Of a DNA stretch of 33,826 nucleotides, positions 24,614 to 32,173 are shown in pieces. Every line of letters begins with the position of its first letter. Position 1 is the stretch's first letter. This DNA is from Clostridia bacterium. GTDB lineage: Bacteria > Bacillota > Clostridia > Christensenellales > Pumilibacteraceae. The notes under the pieces were generated by a model that saw only the letters and a program-made list of their open reading frames with translations, had not been told where the DNA came from and ran no database searches. The stretch covers positions 1 through 33,826 of the forward strand of contig JAAWAB010000012.1 in assembly GCA_022791915.1 (NCBI GenBank). The letters are read 5' to 3'. The translations under genes were made by a program, and so were the position numbers.

Positions 24614-26107
24614 ATGGATTATCTCAAACTCAAAAGCGGTAGCGACGTGCGCGGCGTGGCAAGCGGCAACGGCGAAATTCAGTTAACCGACGACGTAGTG
24701 CGCGCCATCGTGAACGCGTTCGTCGTGTGGCTTGCCGAAAAGTCGGCAAAACCCGACCTGAAAATCGCGGTGGGGCACGATTCGCGCGTTTCCGCCGACA
24801 GAATCACCGCGGCGGTTGCCGATGCGCTTAAAACGAGCGGCGGCGTCGATATTTACATGTGCGGACTGGCGTCCACGCCCGCCATGTTCATGATGACGCG
24901 CTACGAAGACACCAACGCCGACGGCAGTATCATGATTACCGCAAGCCACATGCCGTCCGATAAAAACGGACTCAAATTTTTCACCAAGGCAGGCGGATTG
25001 AGCGGCGCCGACATCACCGAAATCCTGCAATACGCCCAAGAAGGCAAGTGCCGCAAAGGGCACGTCACGCGCAGTTATACCCGCGATTTTATGCAACTGT
25101 ATTGCAATCAGCTCATCGATTTCGTGCGGCGCGGCACGGGCAGCGACTGGCCTCTTACGGGCTTTAAGATTGTGGTAGACGCAGGCAACGGCGCGGGCGG
25201 ATTCTATGCCGAACGGGTGCTTAAACCGCTCGGCGCCTCCACAACCGGCTCGCAGTTTCTCGAACCGGACGGACGCTTCCCCAACCATATCCCCAATCCC
25301 GAAGATAAAGACGCCATGAAGAGCATAAGTAAGTGTGTGCTCGATTCGGGCGCCGACCTCGGTATCATTTTCGATACCGACGTAGACCGCGCGGCAATCG
25401 TGAGCGCCGACGGCACCGAAATCAACCGCAGTTCGCTCATCGCGCTCGCCGCCGATATCGTGCTCTCCGAAAACCCGGGCGCCGTCATCGTTACCGACAG
25501 CGTAACAAGCGACGGACTCCATAACTATATCGTCCGTCGCGGCGGCGTGCACCACCGCTTCAAGCGCGGCTACCGCAACGTGATAGACGAAGCCGCGCGC
25601 TTAAACCGCGAAGGCAAAAACGCCGTGCTCGCCATGGAAACAAGCGGACACGCGGCGTTCAAGGATAACTTCTTTTTGGACGACGGCGCCTATCTCGTCA
25701 CCCGCTTAATCATCAAAATGGCGCGCCTCAAATCGCAAAATCTCGACCTCAAAAGCCTGATTTCCGACCTCGAAATCCCCAAAGAAGAGCGCGAAATCCG
25801 CATCTCTTTCAACGTGGAAAACTGGGCGGACTACGGCGCCATGCTCATCAAACACTTAACCGAACTATGCACGAATAAAGAATCCATACAACTTGCGCCC
25901 GATAACTACGAAGGCGTACGCGCCAATATCGACTACGCCCAAGGCTGGTTTTTAGCCCGCATGAGCGTTCACGACCCCGTAATGGTCATCAATCTCGAAA
26001 GCAACGCCTACGGCGGCACCACGCTCATCGCCCGCTTTCTCTACGCCTTCCTGTCTTCTTTCTCGGGCGTAGACACCACCGAACTCAAAATCGTCGCAGG
26101 TATGTAA
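24614..26107 (+). CDS. phosphomannomutase/phosphoglucomutase family enzyme
   Basis: A 497-residue alpha-D-phosphohexomutase that interconverts sugar 1- and 6-phosphates. The phosphoserine loop is TASHMP (109-114, S111). The metal-binding loop DTDVDRA lies near 253-259, and a sugar-binding loop includes METSGHAAF. A C-terminal phosphate-binding region is present (EGVRANIDY). It begins 44 bp after aroK on the same strand and may be read with the aro operon, though no functional link is evident. Whether it prefers mannose or glucose phosphates cannot be decided. Confidence 0.92.
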   Translation: MDYLKLKSGSDVRGVASGNGEIQLTDDVVRAIVNAFVVWLAEKSAKPDLKIAVGHDSRVSADRITAAVADALKTSGGVDIYMCGLASTPAMFMMTRYEDTNADGSIMITASHMPSDKNGLKFFTKAGGLSGADITEILQYAQEGKCRKGHVTRSYTRDFMQLYCNQLIDFVRRGTGSDWPLTGFKIVVDAGNGAGGFYAERVLKPLGASTTGSQFLEPDGRFPNHIPNPEDKDAMKSISKCVLDSGADLGIIFDTDVDRAAIVSADGTEINRSSLIALAADIVLSENPGAVIVTDSVTSDGLHNYIVRRGGVHHRFKRGYRNVIDEAARLNREGKNAVLAMETSGHAAFKDNFFLDDGAYLVTRLIIKMARLKSQNLDLKSLISDLEIPKEEREIRISFNVENWADYGAMLIKHLTELCTNKESIQLAPDNYEGVRANIDYAQGWFLARMSVHDPVMVINLESNAYGGTTLIARFLYAFLSSFSGVDTTELKIVAGM

Positions 26108-26208
26108 CCCGCGCAAAAAAAAAAGATACAAATTTTTTTCAAAACTGTTAAGTTTGCAAAAAATCCGCCCTATATAAAAGTAGAACAACCCAATATAGGA
26201 GAGCGAAC

Positions 26209-26550
26209 ATGCAAACAACGGTATTCTGTAAAACAACGGCAAAAGGAATCCAGACGTATTTCGTAAGAGTAGACGGCAGGGCATACTTTCTTTTTACCCA
26301 ACGATTCTATAAGAGCAACAAGGAGTTTTTTCAAAAAGGGGTAAACGTGTGCGCGCTCGGCGCCTATTCGGGTGCACATAGCGCTTCGGTAAGAAGAACG
26401 CTGGATAAACTTCCCGCTTTTCTTCGCTATATCGAAAAAGAGTACGGTGTGGCAATTTTCAGAAAGTCCAAAGAAAAATCGCAAAAAAGGCAGACAGAGT
26501 ATAAAAGAGATTCTTTCCGCTGGCAAAATTACGAATGGGAGATAGCGTAA
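26209..26550 (+). CDS. conserved-looking small protein of unknown function (113 aa)
   Basis: I do not recognise a characterised domain. The protein is small and basic, with aromatic-rich strands near the N terminus (TYFVRVDGRAYFLFTQ), a middle ending LDKLPAFLRYIEKEYGVAI, and a Lys/Arg-rich tail ending in Trp and Tyr. There is no membrane segment or signal. The reading frame is supported by AGGAGAG six bases before the ATG. It is the first gene of a close-packed five-gene block. From memory, similar short proteins occur in accessory regions of clostridia, but I cannot verify that. Confidence 0.72.
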   Translation: MQTTVFCKTTAKGIQTYFVRVDGRAYFLFTQRFYKSNKEFFQKGVNVCALGAYSGAHSASVRRTLDKLPAFLRYIEKEYGVAIFRKSKEKSQKRQTEYKRDSFRWQNYEWEIA

Positions 26551-26551
26551 A

Positions 26552-27082
26552 ATGAAGTATTACAAGGTGGAATTTTCCGAAACGTACCCCGATGATAAAA
26601 CGGAAGTATATTGCCAAGAAGACGATACGTACGTTTGTGAAGAAGAAACCGTAACGTACAAAAAGGTTTTCGGGGCAAACTCCGCAAAAAAATTGGAAGA
26701 ACAAATCAATGCGTACAAAGATTCGGTCGACGGATATGCGGCTATTCAAGAAATCGGCAGAAAACAGGTTTCGGTGCAAGAACTGATAAACGACGAACTG
26801 CGAGAATTATACGAACTGATTTTCAGAAAATATCTCCGCATGAAGCTCAATCCCAAAAAGTTAAACGCGCAAAAGTATGCGGAGTTGAAAGAAAAGTATT
26901 TGAATAATCCCCAATCTTTTTACGAAATGTTGCGGTACGAAAACAAATCGCTCAACGTAGAAGAATATTTGGGCAGATACAACAAGCATTTCAAAAAAAA
27001 CATGCAAGACATTTCGGCAAAACAGTTTTTCGACAGGGTGCGGGTTTTGTCGGAAGGCGACCCCGATAGGATAGGGGACTGA
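26552..27082 (+). CDS. unknown protein upstream of the sigma-like gene (176 aa)
   Basis: No known domain recognised. The N terminus is acidic with two cysteines in a beta-like stretch (VYCQEDDTYVCEEET). The rest is predominantly helical and charged, including KYLRMKLNPKKLNAQKY and FYEMLRYENKSLNVEEYL. The ATG lies one base after the previous stop, with GGGAGA nine bases upstream, and the next gene starts two bases after this stop. Such spacing argues for translation as one unit. A protein-binding or regulatory partner of the downstream sigma-like protein is possible but unsupported by motif evidence. Confidence 0.72.
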   Translation: MKYYKVEFSETYPDDKTEVYCQEDDTYVCEEETVTYKKVFGANSAKKLEEQINAYKDSVDGYAAIQEIGRKQVSVQELINDELRELYELIFRKYLRMKLNPKKLNAQKYAELKEKYLNNPQSFYEMLRYENKSLNVEEYLGRYNKHFKKNMQDISAKQFFDRVRVLSEGDPDRIGD

Positions 27083-27084
27083 AA

Positions 27085-28005
27085 ATGAGCGTTGGCGCGG
27101 GGAAGAACAAGAGTAGAGAAGCATTGGAAAACGAAATCGATTCTTTTCTGATAACAAGAAAAAACAAAATCCGAATATTCGAGCGAATCGAAGAACGGAT
27201 TGCGCTGTTTTCGCTCCTTACCGATTACTATCGGTTGTATATTTATCCGAATCAGCCGCTTGATTCGTACGATTTGCCGCTCATGGAAACGGCAATTGCG
27301 TGTATTAAAATTTTCGATAAAACCAAAGGGAAATTTTTGCACCTTTTCAACGGCGAAATGAAAAAGGCAATGCGCCGCGCCAAGGCAAAAGAAAAAGCCG
27401 ACGCCAAACGGCAGGGGCTTACGCTCTCCCGCGATGACGAAAGATTGATTCGCAAAATCATCGCGTTCGCGCAAACCAGAAGTCTGGATATTTACGAACC
27501 GGTCGCCCGTAAAAAGATAGCCGCCGCCTTTCGTTTAACTCCCGAAAAAGTCGCAAAGTTATTGTACATAAACGACGACGCGGTCGCCGTGCCGAGCACT
27601 GTGCAAAACGACGGCGAACAAACCGAACTGTTTGATTTTATCGCAAGTAAAGAAGAAACGGCGGAAGAGCGGCTTATGCGCGAAACGGCCGAAAACGAAG
27701 CTATCGAACGAGTGGACAGGGCGTTCACGTCCGTTCAACCGCGACAAAAAAAGGTGCTTTCCATGCTTTTAACCGCCGACGTCGTTTGGGCGTATCGGTG
27801 CGATATCCGAACGGCAAAAAAGGCGTTGCAAAACAAAAGTTTATTCAGCGAACAAGTTTTGCGCTATTATACCGAACACGCCGCACTTCCCACAAAAAAA
27901 CAAATCGGAACGTTGTGCGGCGTGTCCGAACAAAGCGTAAGCCGCACGTATACGAATTTCAAAAAAAAGTTGACGAAAATCCATGAAAATAGCGATAGGA
28001 AATAA
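27085..28005 (+). CDS. divergent sigma-70-like protein
   Basis: A 306-residue protein with features of a sigma-70 family factor. The segment KGKFLHLFNGEMKKAMRR (about 81-98) resembles the region-2 core of phage or mobile-element sigma factors. A C-terminal helix-turn-helix, LPTKKQIGTLCGVSEQSV (about 270-287) followed by SRTYTNFKKKL, fits region 4. A charged, partly disordered linker lies between. Assignment is by pattern, not by a strong motif, so a plain DNA-binding protein is the alternative. AGGGG precedes the ATG. Its last 23 bases overlap the ThiC-like gene, suggesting coupling. Confidence 0.62.
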   Translation: MSVGAGKNKSREALENEIDSFLITRKNKIRIFERIEERIALFSLLTDYYRLYIYPNQPLDSYDLPLMETAIACIKIFDKTKGKFLHLFNGEMKKAMRRAKAKEKADAKRQGLTLSRDDERLIRKIIAFAQTRSLDIYEPVARKKIAAAFRLTPEKVAKLLYINDDAVAVPSTVQNDGEQTELFDFIASKEETAEERLMRETAENEAIERVDRAFTSVQPRQKKVLSMLLTADVVWAYRCDIRTAKKALQNKSLFSEQVLRYYTEHAALPTKKQIGTLCGVSEQSVSRTYTNFKKKLTKIHENSDRK

Positions 28006-29152
28006 AAAAAGAAAGAAAAAGATATTTGCGGGCGACGGGGAATATCCCAAAGTGCTGGCAAGCGTGGGTGTCAGCGGTAGCTACGATGACGTGCAAACCG
28101 AAGTACAAAAAGCAAAGATTGCCCAAATATACGGTGCCGATATCGTAATCGACCATACGCTCACTTTGCAAAATTATGAAGTGCAAAAGCGCATTCTCGA
28201 AGAAACCGATAATATGATATCGTCCATTGCCGTTTACGATGTGGCGGCAAAAGCCCGCTACGGCGAGAAAAACCGTTTCACCGCAACCGATGTGTTGGAA
28301 GAAATCGAAAAGAAAGCAAAACTCGGGCTTGATATGATGACAATCCACGCAAGCGTTCGGCAAAAAGATTTGTCCTTTTTTCAAAACAACAGCCGCGTAA
28401 TTCCCTGTACTAGTCGGGGCGGCACTATGGTGTTAGAAAATATCCAAAAAACGGAACGGGAAAATTTCTATTATTCGCATTTCGACGATATTCTTGATGT
28501 CGCCAAAGCATACGGCGTCACGTTGAGTTTGGGCGCTGCATATCGCCCCGCAAATATATACGACGCTTTGCATGAAAACTCCATGTATTGGGAAGAAATC
28601 CGTCGCAATGCCGAATTGGCACAAAGGGCAAGCGAAAAGGGCGTCGCCTGCATGGTGGAAGGAATCGGTCATTGCCCGTTGCACAAAATTCCCGAAGTGA
28701 TAAAAACTTCCAAGGCGATTTGCTCGGTTCCGTACCGCGTGCTCACGGTGGCAACCGACAGCGCCTTGGGTTTCGACCATGTGGCTTCCGCTATCGCGGC
28801 GTCCGCGGCTGTTGCGGCGGGCGCGGATTTGGTTACGGCTGTATCCCGTTCCGAGCATTTGGGATTGCCTACGGTCGAAGATTTGAAAGAAGCGGTAATC
28901 AGTGCGAAAATCGCGGCGCATTGCGGCTATATAGCCCGAACGGAAGATATCGCGCTCGATACCGCTATGGCGAAAAAACGCCGCGAAGTGGGTTGCAGGG
29001 GGTCGATAGACGCCGCAATCGTCCCGCAGATGACCAAAGAAGCATTGCAAAACCATAAATCGGGCGACACGAAAAAGTGTACGATGTGCGGGGATTTCTG
29101 CGCCCTATATTCGGGCGACCGTATCAAAGAAAAGCATGAAAGAAGTTATTAA
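27983..29152 (+). CDS. ThiC-superfamily radical SAM protein, divergent
   Basis: A 389-residue homologue of phosphomethylpyrimidine synthase (ThiC). Preserved features are Y85 in AVYD, the substrate loop TSRGG (143-147), a zinc histidine in EGIGH (226-230), the second zinc histidine in EHLGLP (H282), and the C-terminal iron-sulfur motif CTMCGDFC (C356, C359, C363), as in clostridial ThiC. Unusual changes: the NxNxG segment near the N terminus is replaced by VLASVGVS, and the usual DxxRPG is AAYRPA, losing the Asp at 185. The N-terminal 40-50 residues of typical ThiC are absent. No thiamine genes or TPP riboswitch lie nearby. It may act on another imidazole nucleotide or be a degenerate ThiC; BzaF-like enzymes are an alternative. 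The start lies inside the sigma-like gene and has a weak ribosome site. Confidence 0.85.
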   Translation: MKIAIGNKKRKKKIFAGDGEYPKVLASVGVSGSYDDVQTEVQKAKIAQIYGADIVIDHTLTLQNYEVQKRILEETDNMISSIAVYDVAAKARYGEKNRFTATDVLEEIEKKAKLGLDMMTIHASVRQKDLSFFQNNSRVIPCTSRGGTMVLENIQKTERENFYYSHFDDILDVAKAYGVTLSLGAAYRPANIYDALHENSMYWEEIRRNAELAQRASEKGVACMVEGIGHCPLHKIPEVIKTSKAICSVPYRVLTVATDSALGFDHVASAIAASAAVAAGADLVTAVSRSEHLGLPTVEDLKEAVISAKIAAHCGYIARTEDIALDTAMAKKRREVGCRGSIDAAIVPQMTKEALQNHKSGDTKKCTMCGDFCALYSGDRIKEKHERSY

Positions 29153-29696
29153 AACCAAAGAACAAAGTAAACAAAAAATAGTCCAATCGAACGTCAACAG
29201 AGTACCCGAAATTATCGTCGATAAAACCGATAAATCGGCTATGATTGCGTTTTTTTCGGAGTATACGGAAAACCTGTACGTCGTGCGCGACGCCGAGCAT
29301 TCGAGCAGTGTATACCGTTATGTCCGCACGGCAGAAGAATGTTTGGAAAAGGCAATGTCCTTTTCGGGTAAAGTGCTCGTTGCCGTTTCGGTAAACGCCT
29401 ATCAAAACAAAATTTTGCTGGGCGCCGTAGAAATATCCGAAGATAATACTGTGCGGATTTGCGCCACAACGAATCCGAAATACGACCACCGTACTATGTA
29501 TAACGGCAACGCGGAATTCTGTTTTCAAACGGATATATTCGATAAACGGTTGTCCGATATTCCCGAATTCGATTTCGTTTATGCCTACATAGTCGGTCAT
29601 CGCCTGCATGGTTATACGGTGGAGTTTACCGTATACGATACTCCCGTCGGTATTAAAAAAGAAAAGATTATCATAAACGAAATCCGAAATTATTAG
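29136..29696 (+). CDS. unknown protein overlapping the ThiC-like gene (186 aa)
   Basis: No recognised domain. The N terminus is Lys/Gln-rich, then alternating strands and helices (MIAFFSEYTENLYVVRD, KVLVAVSVNAYQNKILLG) and a C-terminal block IVGHRLHGYTVEFTVYD ending in EIRNY. There is no membrane segment. The ATG lies 17 bases inside the ThiC-like gene, so translation is likely coupled, and a strong shared terminator follows. This arrangement suggests a working partner of the ThiC-like enzyme; that is inference. Confidence 0.72.
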   Translation: MKEVIKTKEQSKQKIVQSNVNRVPEIIVDKTDKSAMIAFFSEYTENLYVVRDAEHSSSVYRYVRTAEECLEKAMSFSGKVLVAVSVNAYQNKILLGAVEISEDNTVRICATTNPKYDHRTMYNGNAEFCFQTDIFDKRLSDIPEFDFVYAYIVGHRLHGYTVEFTVYDTPVGIKKEKIIINEIRNY

Positions 29697-29708
29697 CGTT
29701 CCACCAAA

Positions 29709-29720
29709 TTGGCGCGCCAA
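29709..29720. repeat. 12-bp perfect palindrome TTGGCGCGCCAA
   Basis: A perfect palindrome immediately before the bidirectional terminator, 13 bp after the stop of the last accessory gene. It could be chance or a protein site; no other copy was noticed in the window. Confidence 0.8.
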
Positions 29721-29723
29721 ACC

Positions 29724-29758
29724 AAAAAAAGAACGACGGAAACTTTCCGTCGTTCTTT
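29724..29758. terminator. bidirectional terminator between the accessory block and the kinase
   Basis: AAAGAACGACGGAAA (29728-29742), one C, then its perfect 15-base complement (29744-29758), flanked by an A7 tract on the left. It serves the convergent genes at 29136-29696 (+) and 29770-31206 (-). Confidence 0.93.
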
Positions 29759-29769
29759 CTCATCCGTCT

Positions 29770-31206
29770 TTACCTTTTCTTCTTTCCGAACAACCGCTCG
29801 AACAGGGTGAGTTTTCGCTCGCGCGCAATCGTCGTGCTTTTCAGCCGCTCGGTTGTGGGGGGCGTGTCGCTCTGCGTTTCCGTAACAGTCCGCTCCGTCG
29901 TTTGCTCTTTTATGGGCGTTGCCGCAGATTGCTCGCGTTCTCTGCGTACAAAACTCTCCTGCGCCGTAGGGGCGGGGCGGGGCGGTTCGCTTATTTTCTC
30001 CGCCGCACCTGTTTGCGCTTTTTCGCGCGTGCGTTCGAGTGTGCGCGCTCGTTGTAACGCCGCCGTCCGACGCAATTCGTCCGCCGTCCGACGCTCGGAC
30101 ATCGGGGCGGGGCGCGTCGTCGCGTCGCCCGTGCGCCTTGCGGTGATTTGCCGTTCGGCAGGCTCGCTCTCCCGCGCGGGTACGCTCAACACGGGGCGGG
30201 AAGACGCAGGCGTTACCGCCGCCCTTTGCCGCCGCGAGCCGTATAGCCCGTTCATCATCTGCGTTACGTCTTGGTAGCGGTGCCGCGCAAATACGGCAAG
30301 CGACTTCATTAAAGCGCTTTCCTGCGTGGGCGAAATCTCCGCGCCCTTCTCGCTCGGGCGGATAATCGTGTCTTTGTACAGCCGCTGTATGCTTTCGGGC
30401 GGTAACGTGCCCGTAATCGCGTAGTAAATGGTAACGCCCAGCGCGTAGATGTCCGTCCACGGTCCCTGTTCGCCGTGCGTGCGGTACTGCTCCTCGGGCG
30501 CGAATCCCTGTTTTAACACAATGGATAAACTTTTGCCGTCCAGATTGGATTGCTTTGCCGCGCCGAAGTCAATCAGCTTTACTTCGCTGTTTTTCGTCAC
30601 AATAATATTGTCGGGCGAAATATCACGGTGTATGAGCCCCAACTTGTGCACCGAAACAAGCGACTCCATAACGGGACGCAAAATATTCAGAATGTCGTCG
30701 CACGGTAACTTTCCGCCCTTTCGTTGCAAGTATTTTTTCAGCGAAATCCCGTCCAAATATTCCATTACGATGTAGGCGGTGCCGTTCGCCGAAAAGAAGT
30801 CGCGCACCGATACGATACCGGGCAGATTTTTCACCTTTGCCAGCACTTTGGCTTCGTCGATAAACCGTTTGAGTCCGCGGTTGCTCGCCGCCTGATTCTG
30901 TTTGGAATTGATAATCACTTGATTGCTGCGCGGCATGCGGTTCACGTATCCGGACGGAAAATATTCCTTTATGGCAACTTTTATGCCTCGGCTTATGTCC
31001 CAGGCAAGATAGGTAATGCCGAATCCGCCTTCGCCCAACGCTTTGTCAATCAGATACTTTTCGGCAAGCACGGTGCGCTGTGGAAGATGATGGGGCGGGG
31101 CGGGCGTGTCGTCCGCCTTTTTGCGGCAAGAAAGACATACGCGGTCGTTGTCTAACGTGCCGTAACAATGTAAGCAGATGTTTTTGCTCGTTCTGGTCTT
31201 TGGCAT
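29770..31206 (-). CDS. soluble Ser/Thr protein kinase with N-terminal zinc ribbon
   Basis: A 478-residue Hanks-type kinase. A small zinc ribbon (C11, C14, C24, C27) precedes the catalytic domain: glycine loop GEGGFG (58-63), K80, E118, catalytic loop HRDISPDN (183-190) and DFG (203-205), followed by APEEQY. A long Ala/Arg/Thr/Glu-rich, probably disordered tail runs from about 325 and ends FERLFGKKKR. Unlike PrkC/PknB-type kinases it has no transmembrane helix and no PASTA repeats, so it is likely cytoplasmic. Start chosen at 31206, with GAGGAA seven bases upstream. It follows the PP2C phosphatase by 10 bp, so the two are an operon with opposing activities. Confidence 0.93.
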   Translation of the reverse strand: MPKTRTSKNICLHCYGTLDNDRVCLSCRKKADDTPAPPHHLPQRTVLAEKYLIDKALGEGGFGITYLAWDISRGIKVAIKEYFPSGYVNRMPRSNQVIINSKQNQAASNRGLKRFIDEAKVLAKVKNLPGIVSVRDFFSANGTAYIVMEYLDGISLKKYLQRKGGKLPCDDILNILRPVMESLVSVHKLGLIHRDISPDNIIVTKNSEVKLIDFGAAKQSNLDGKSLSIVLKQGFAPEEQYRTHGEQGPWTDIYALGVTIYYAITGTLPPESIQRLYKDTIIRPSEKGAEISPTQESALMKSLAVFARHRYQDVTQMMNGLYGSRRQRAAVTPASSRPVLSVPARESEPAERQITARRTGDATTRPAPMSERRTADELRRTAALQRARTLERTREKAQTGAAEKISEPPRPAPTAQESFVRREREQSAATPIKEQTTERTVTETQSDTPPTTERLKSTTIARERKLTLFERLFGKKKR

Positions 31207-31216
31207 GATTCGTTCC

Positions 31217-31972
31217 TCAATCTTCCGCCGCAATCTTGGCAACTATCGCCGAGTAATTGTCGTTGAATTTCCCCACGCGGGAAAGCAGACGGGTTTCCAT
31301 TTTGTTGAGCGCTTCTTCGGGCGTCGCCGACGAAAGCAGGTCGGCTTCCATTTCTTCCTCGTACACGTATTCCCAAAATCCGTCCGTGCATAAAATTACG
31401 GCATCGCCCGCCGTAAGGGGCGCAAACTCCGTTTCGCAGTCCGGTTCTATGTAATAGTCGTTGCCGAGTACGCGCGTCAGTTTGTTCTGGTCTTTGTGCG
31501 TGCGGATATCGCGTAACTTAATGTATCCCATATCCACGGCAACCTGACTCAACGAATGGTCTTTGGTCTGAAAGGCGAGCTTTCCGGCTCGGAATAGGTA
31601 TATCCGCGTGTCGCCTATATGACCGATTACCGTCTTGTTTCCGTCGGTTACAAAGCATGCCACCGTTGTGCAACTCGATTTGATTTCGGGCGTGCGTTCT
31701 TTGTACTCCGCTACGTAATTATGCGCGGCATGCACGTATTCCCGTACCGTTTCGGGCATAAACGCGCGGTCGTGGTCGTCTGCGCGCACCTGCTCGTACG
31801 TTTCCACAATCTTCGTGGCGCATAAACTGCTTGCCACTTCGCTGCCGACGTACGACCCCAGTCCGTCGCATACAACCAAACACGCTTCGTTGCCCGTTAC
31901 CGTGCCTGCCACGAAGTCCTGATTGTATTCTCTGCCGCCCTGCTTGCAAAGACTTGCCAATGTGATTTTCAT
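31217..31972 (-). CDS. PP2C-family Ser/Thr protein phosphatase
   Basis: A 251-residue metal-dependent phosphatase (PPM/PP2C), the expected antagonist of the adjacent kinase. Motifs: REYNQDF (metal D19), CDGLGSYVGSEVAS (D36, G37; a DGLGS version of DGMGG), GHIGDTRIYLF (117-127), CTDGFWEYV (D207) and the final DNYSAIVAKI (D238, N239). There are no membrane segments. Start at 31972 gives the conserved MKITLASL opening with AGGAA about 11 bases upstream; an upstream extension carries a non-conserved hydrophobic stretch over the likely promoter. Confidence 0.93.
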   Translation of the reverse strand: MKITLASLCKQGGREYNQDFVAGTVTGNEACLVVCDGLGSYVGSEVASSLCATKIVETYEQVRADDHDRAFMPETVREYVHAAHNYVAEYKERTPEIKSSCTTVACFVTDGNKTVIGHIGDTRIYLFRAGKLAFQTKDHSLSQVAVDMGYIKLRDIRTHKDQNKLTRVLGNDYYIEPDCETEFAPLTAGDAVILCTDGFWEYVYEEEMEADLLSSATPEEALNKMETRLLSRVGKFNDNYSAIVAKIAAED

Positions 31973-32015
31973 AAATGATGATTCCTGCCGTTCGGATTTT
32001 TTGGGTAGCAATACG

Positions 32016-32042
32016 AGTATATATACCGTATACAGTGTACAA
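32016..32042 (-). promoter_or_regulatory. possible promoter of the phosphatase-kinase operon
   Basis: On the minus strand TTGTAC (32037-32042), 15 bases, then TATACT (32016-32021). Spacing is shorter than optimal. The stretch also contains overlapping palindromes (GTATATATAC, GTATAC), which could be a protein site. Confidence 0.38.
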
Positions 32043-32173
32043 TATTTTCGCATAAAAATCAACTAAAAACGCATGCCTTGCCCGTTCTGCGCCTGTTCGT
32101 GCTCCCAAACCCGCCCAATCCGCCCGCAAAAAGGGAATAAACCGCGCGCAATTAGGCAAACACTATCGGTATT

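Noticed and set aside
26108-26208. TPP riboswitch before the block containing the ThiC-like gene
   Set aside because: The conserved CUGAGA and ACCUGAUC elements are not present.
26209-29696. Insertion sequence, prophage or integrative element
   Set aside because: No transposase, integrase, terminal inverted repeats or attachment-site duplication can be seen at the edges.
31973-32062. N-terminal extension of the PP2C protein with a hydrophobic stretch
   Set aside because: The conserved family start begins at 31972, and the extension overlaps a likely promoter and lacks a ribosome site.
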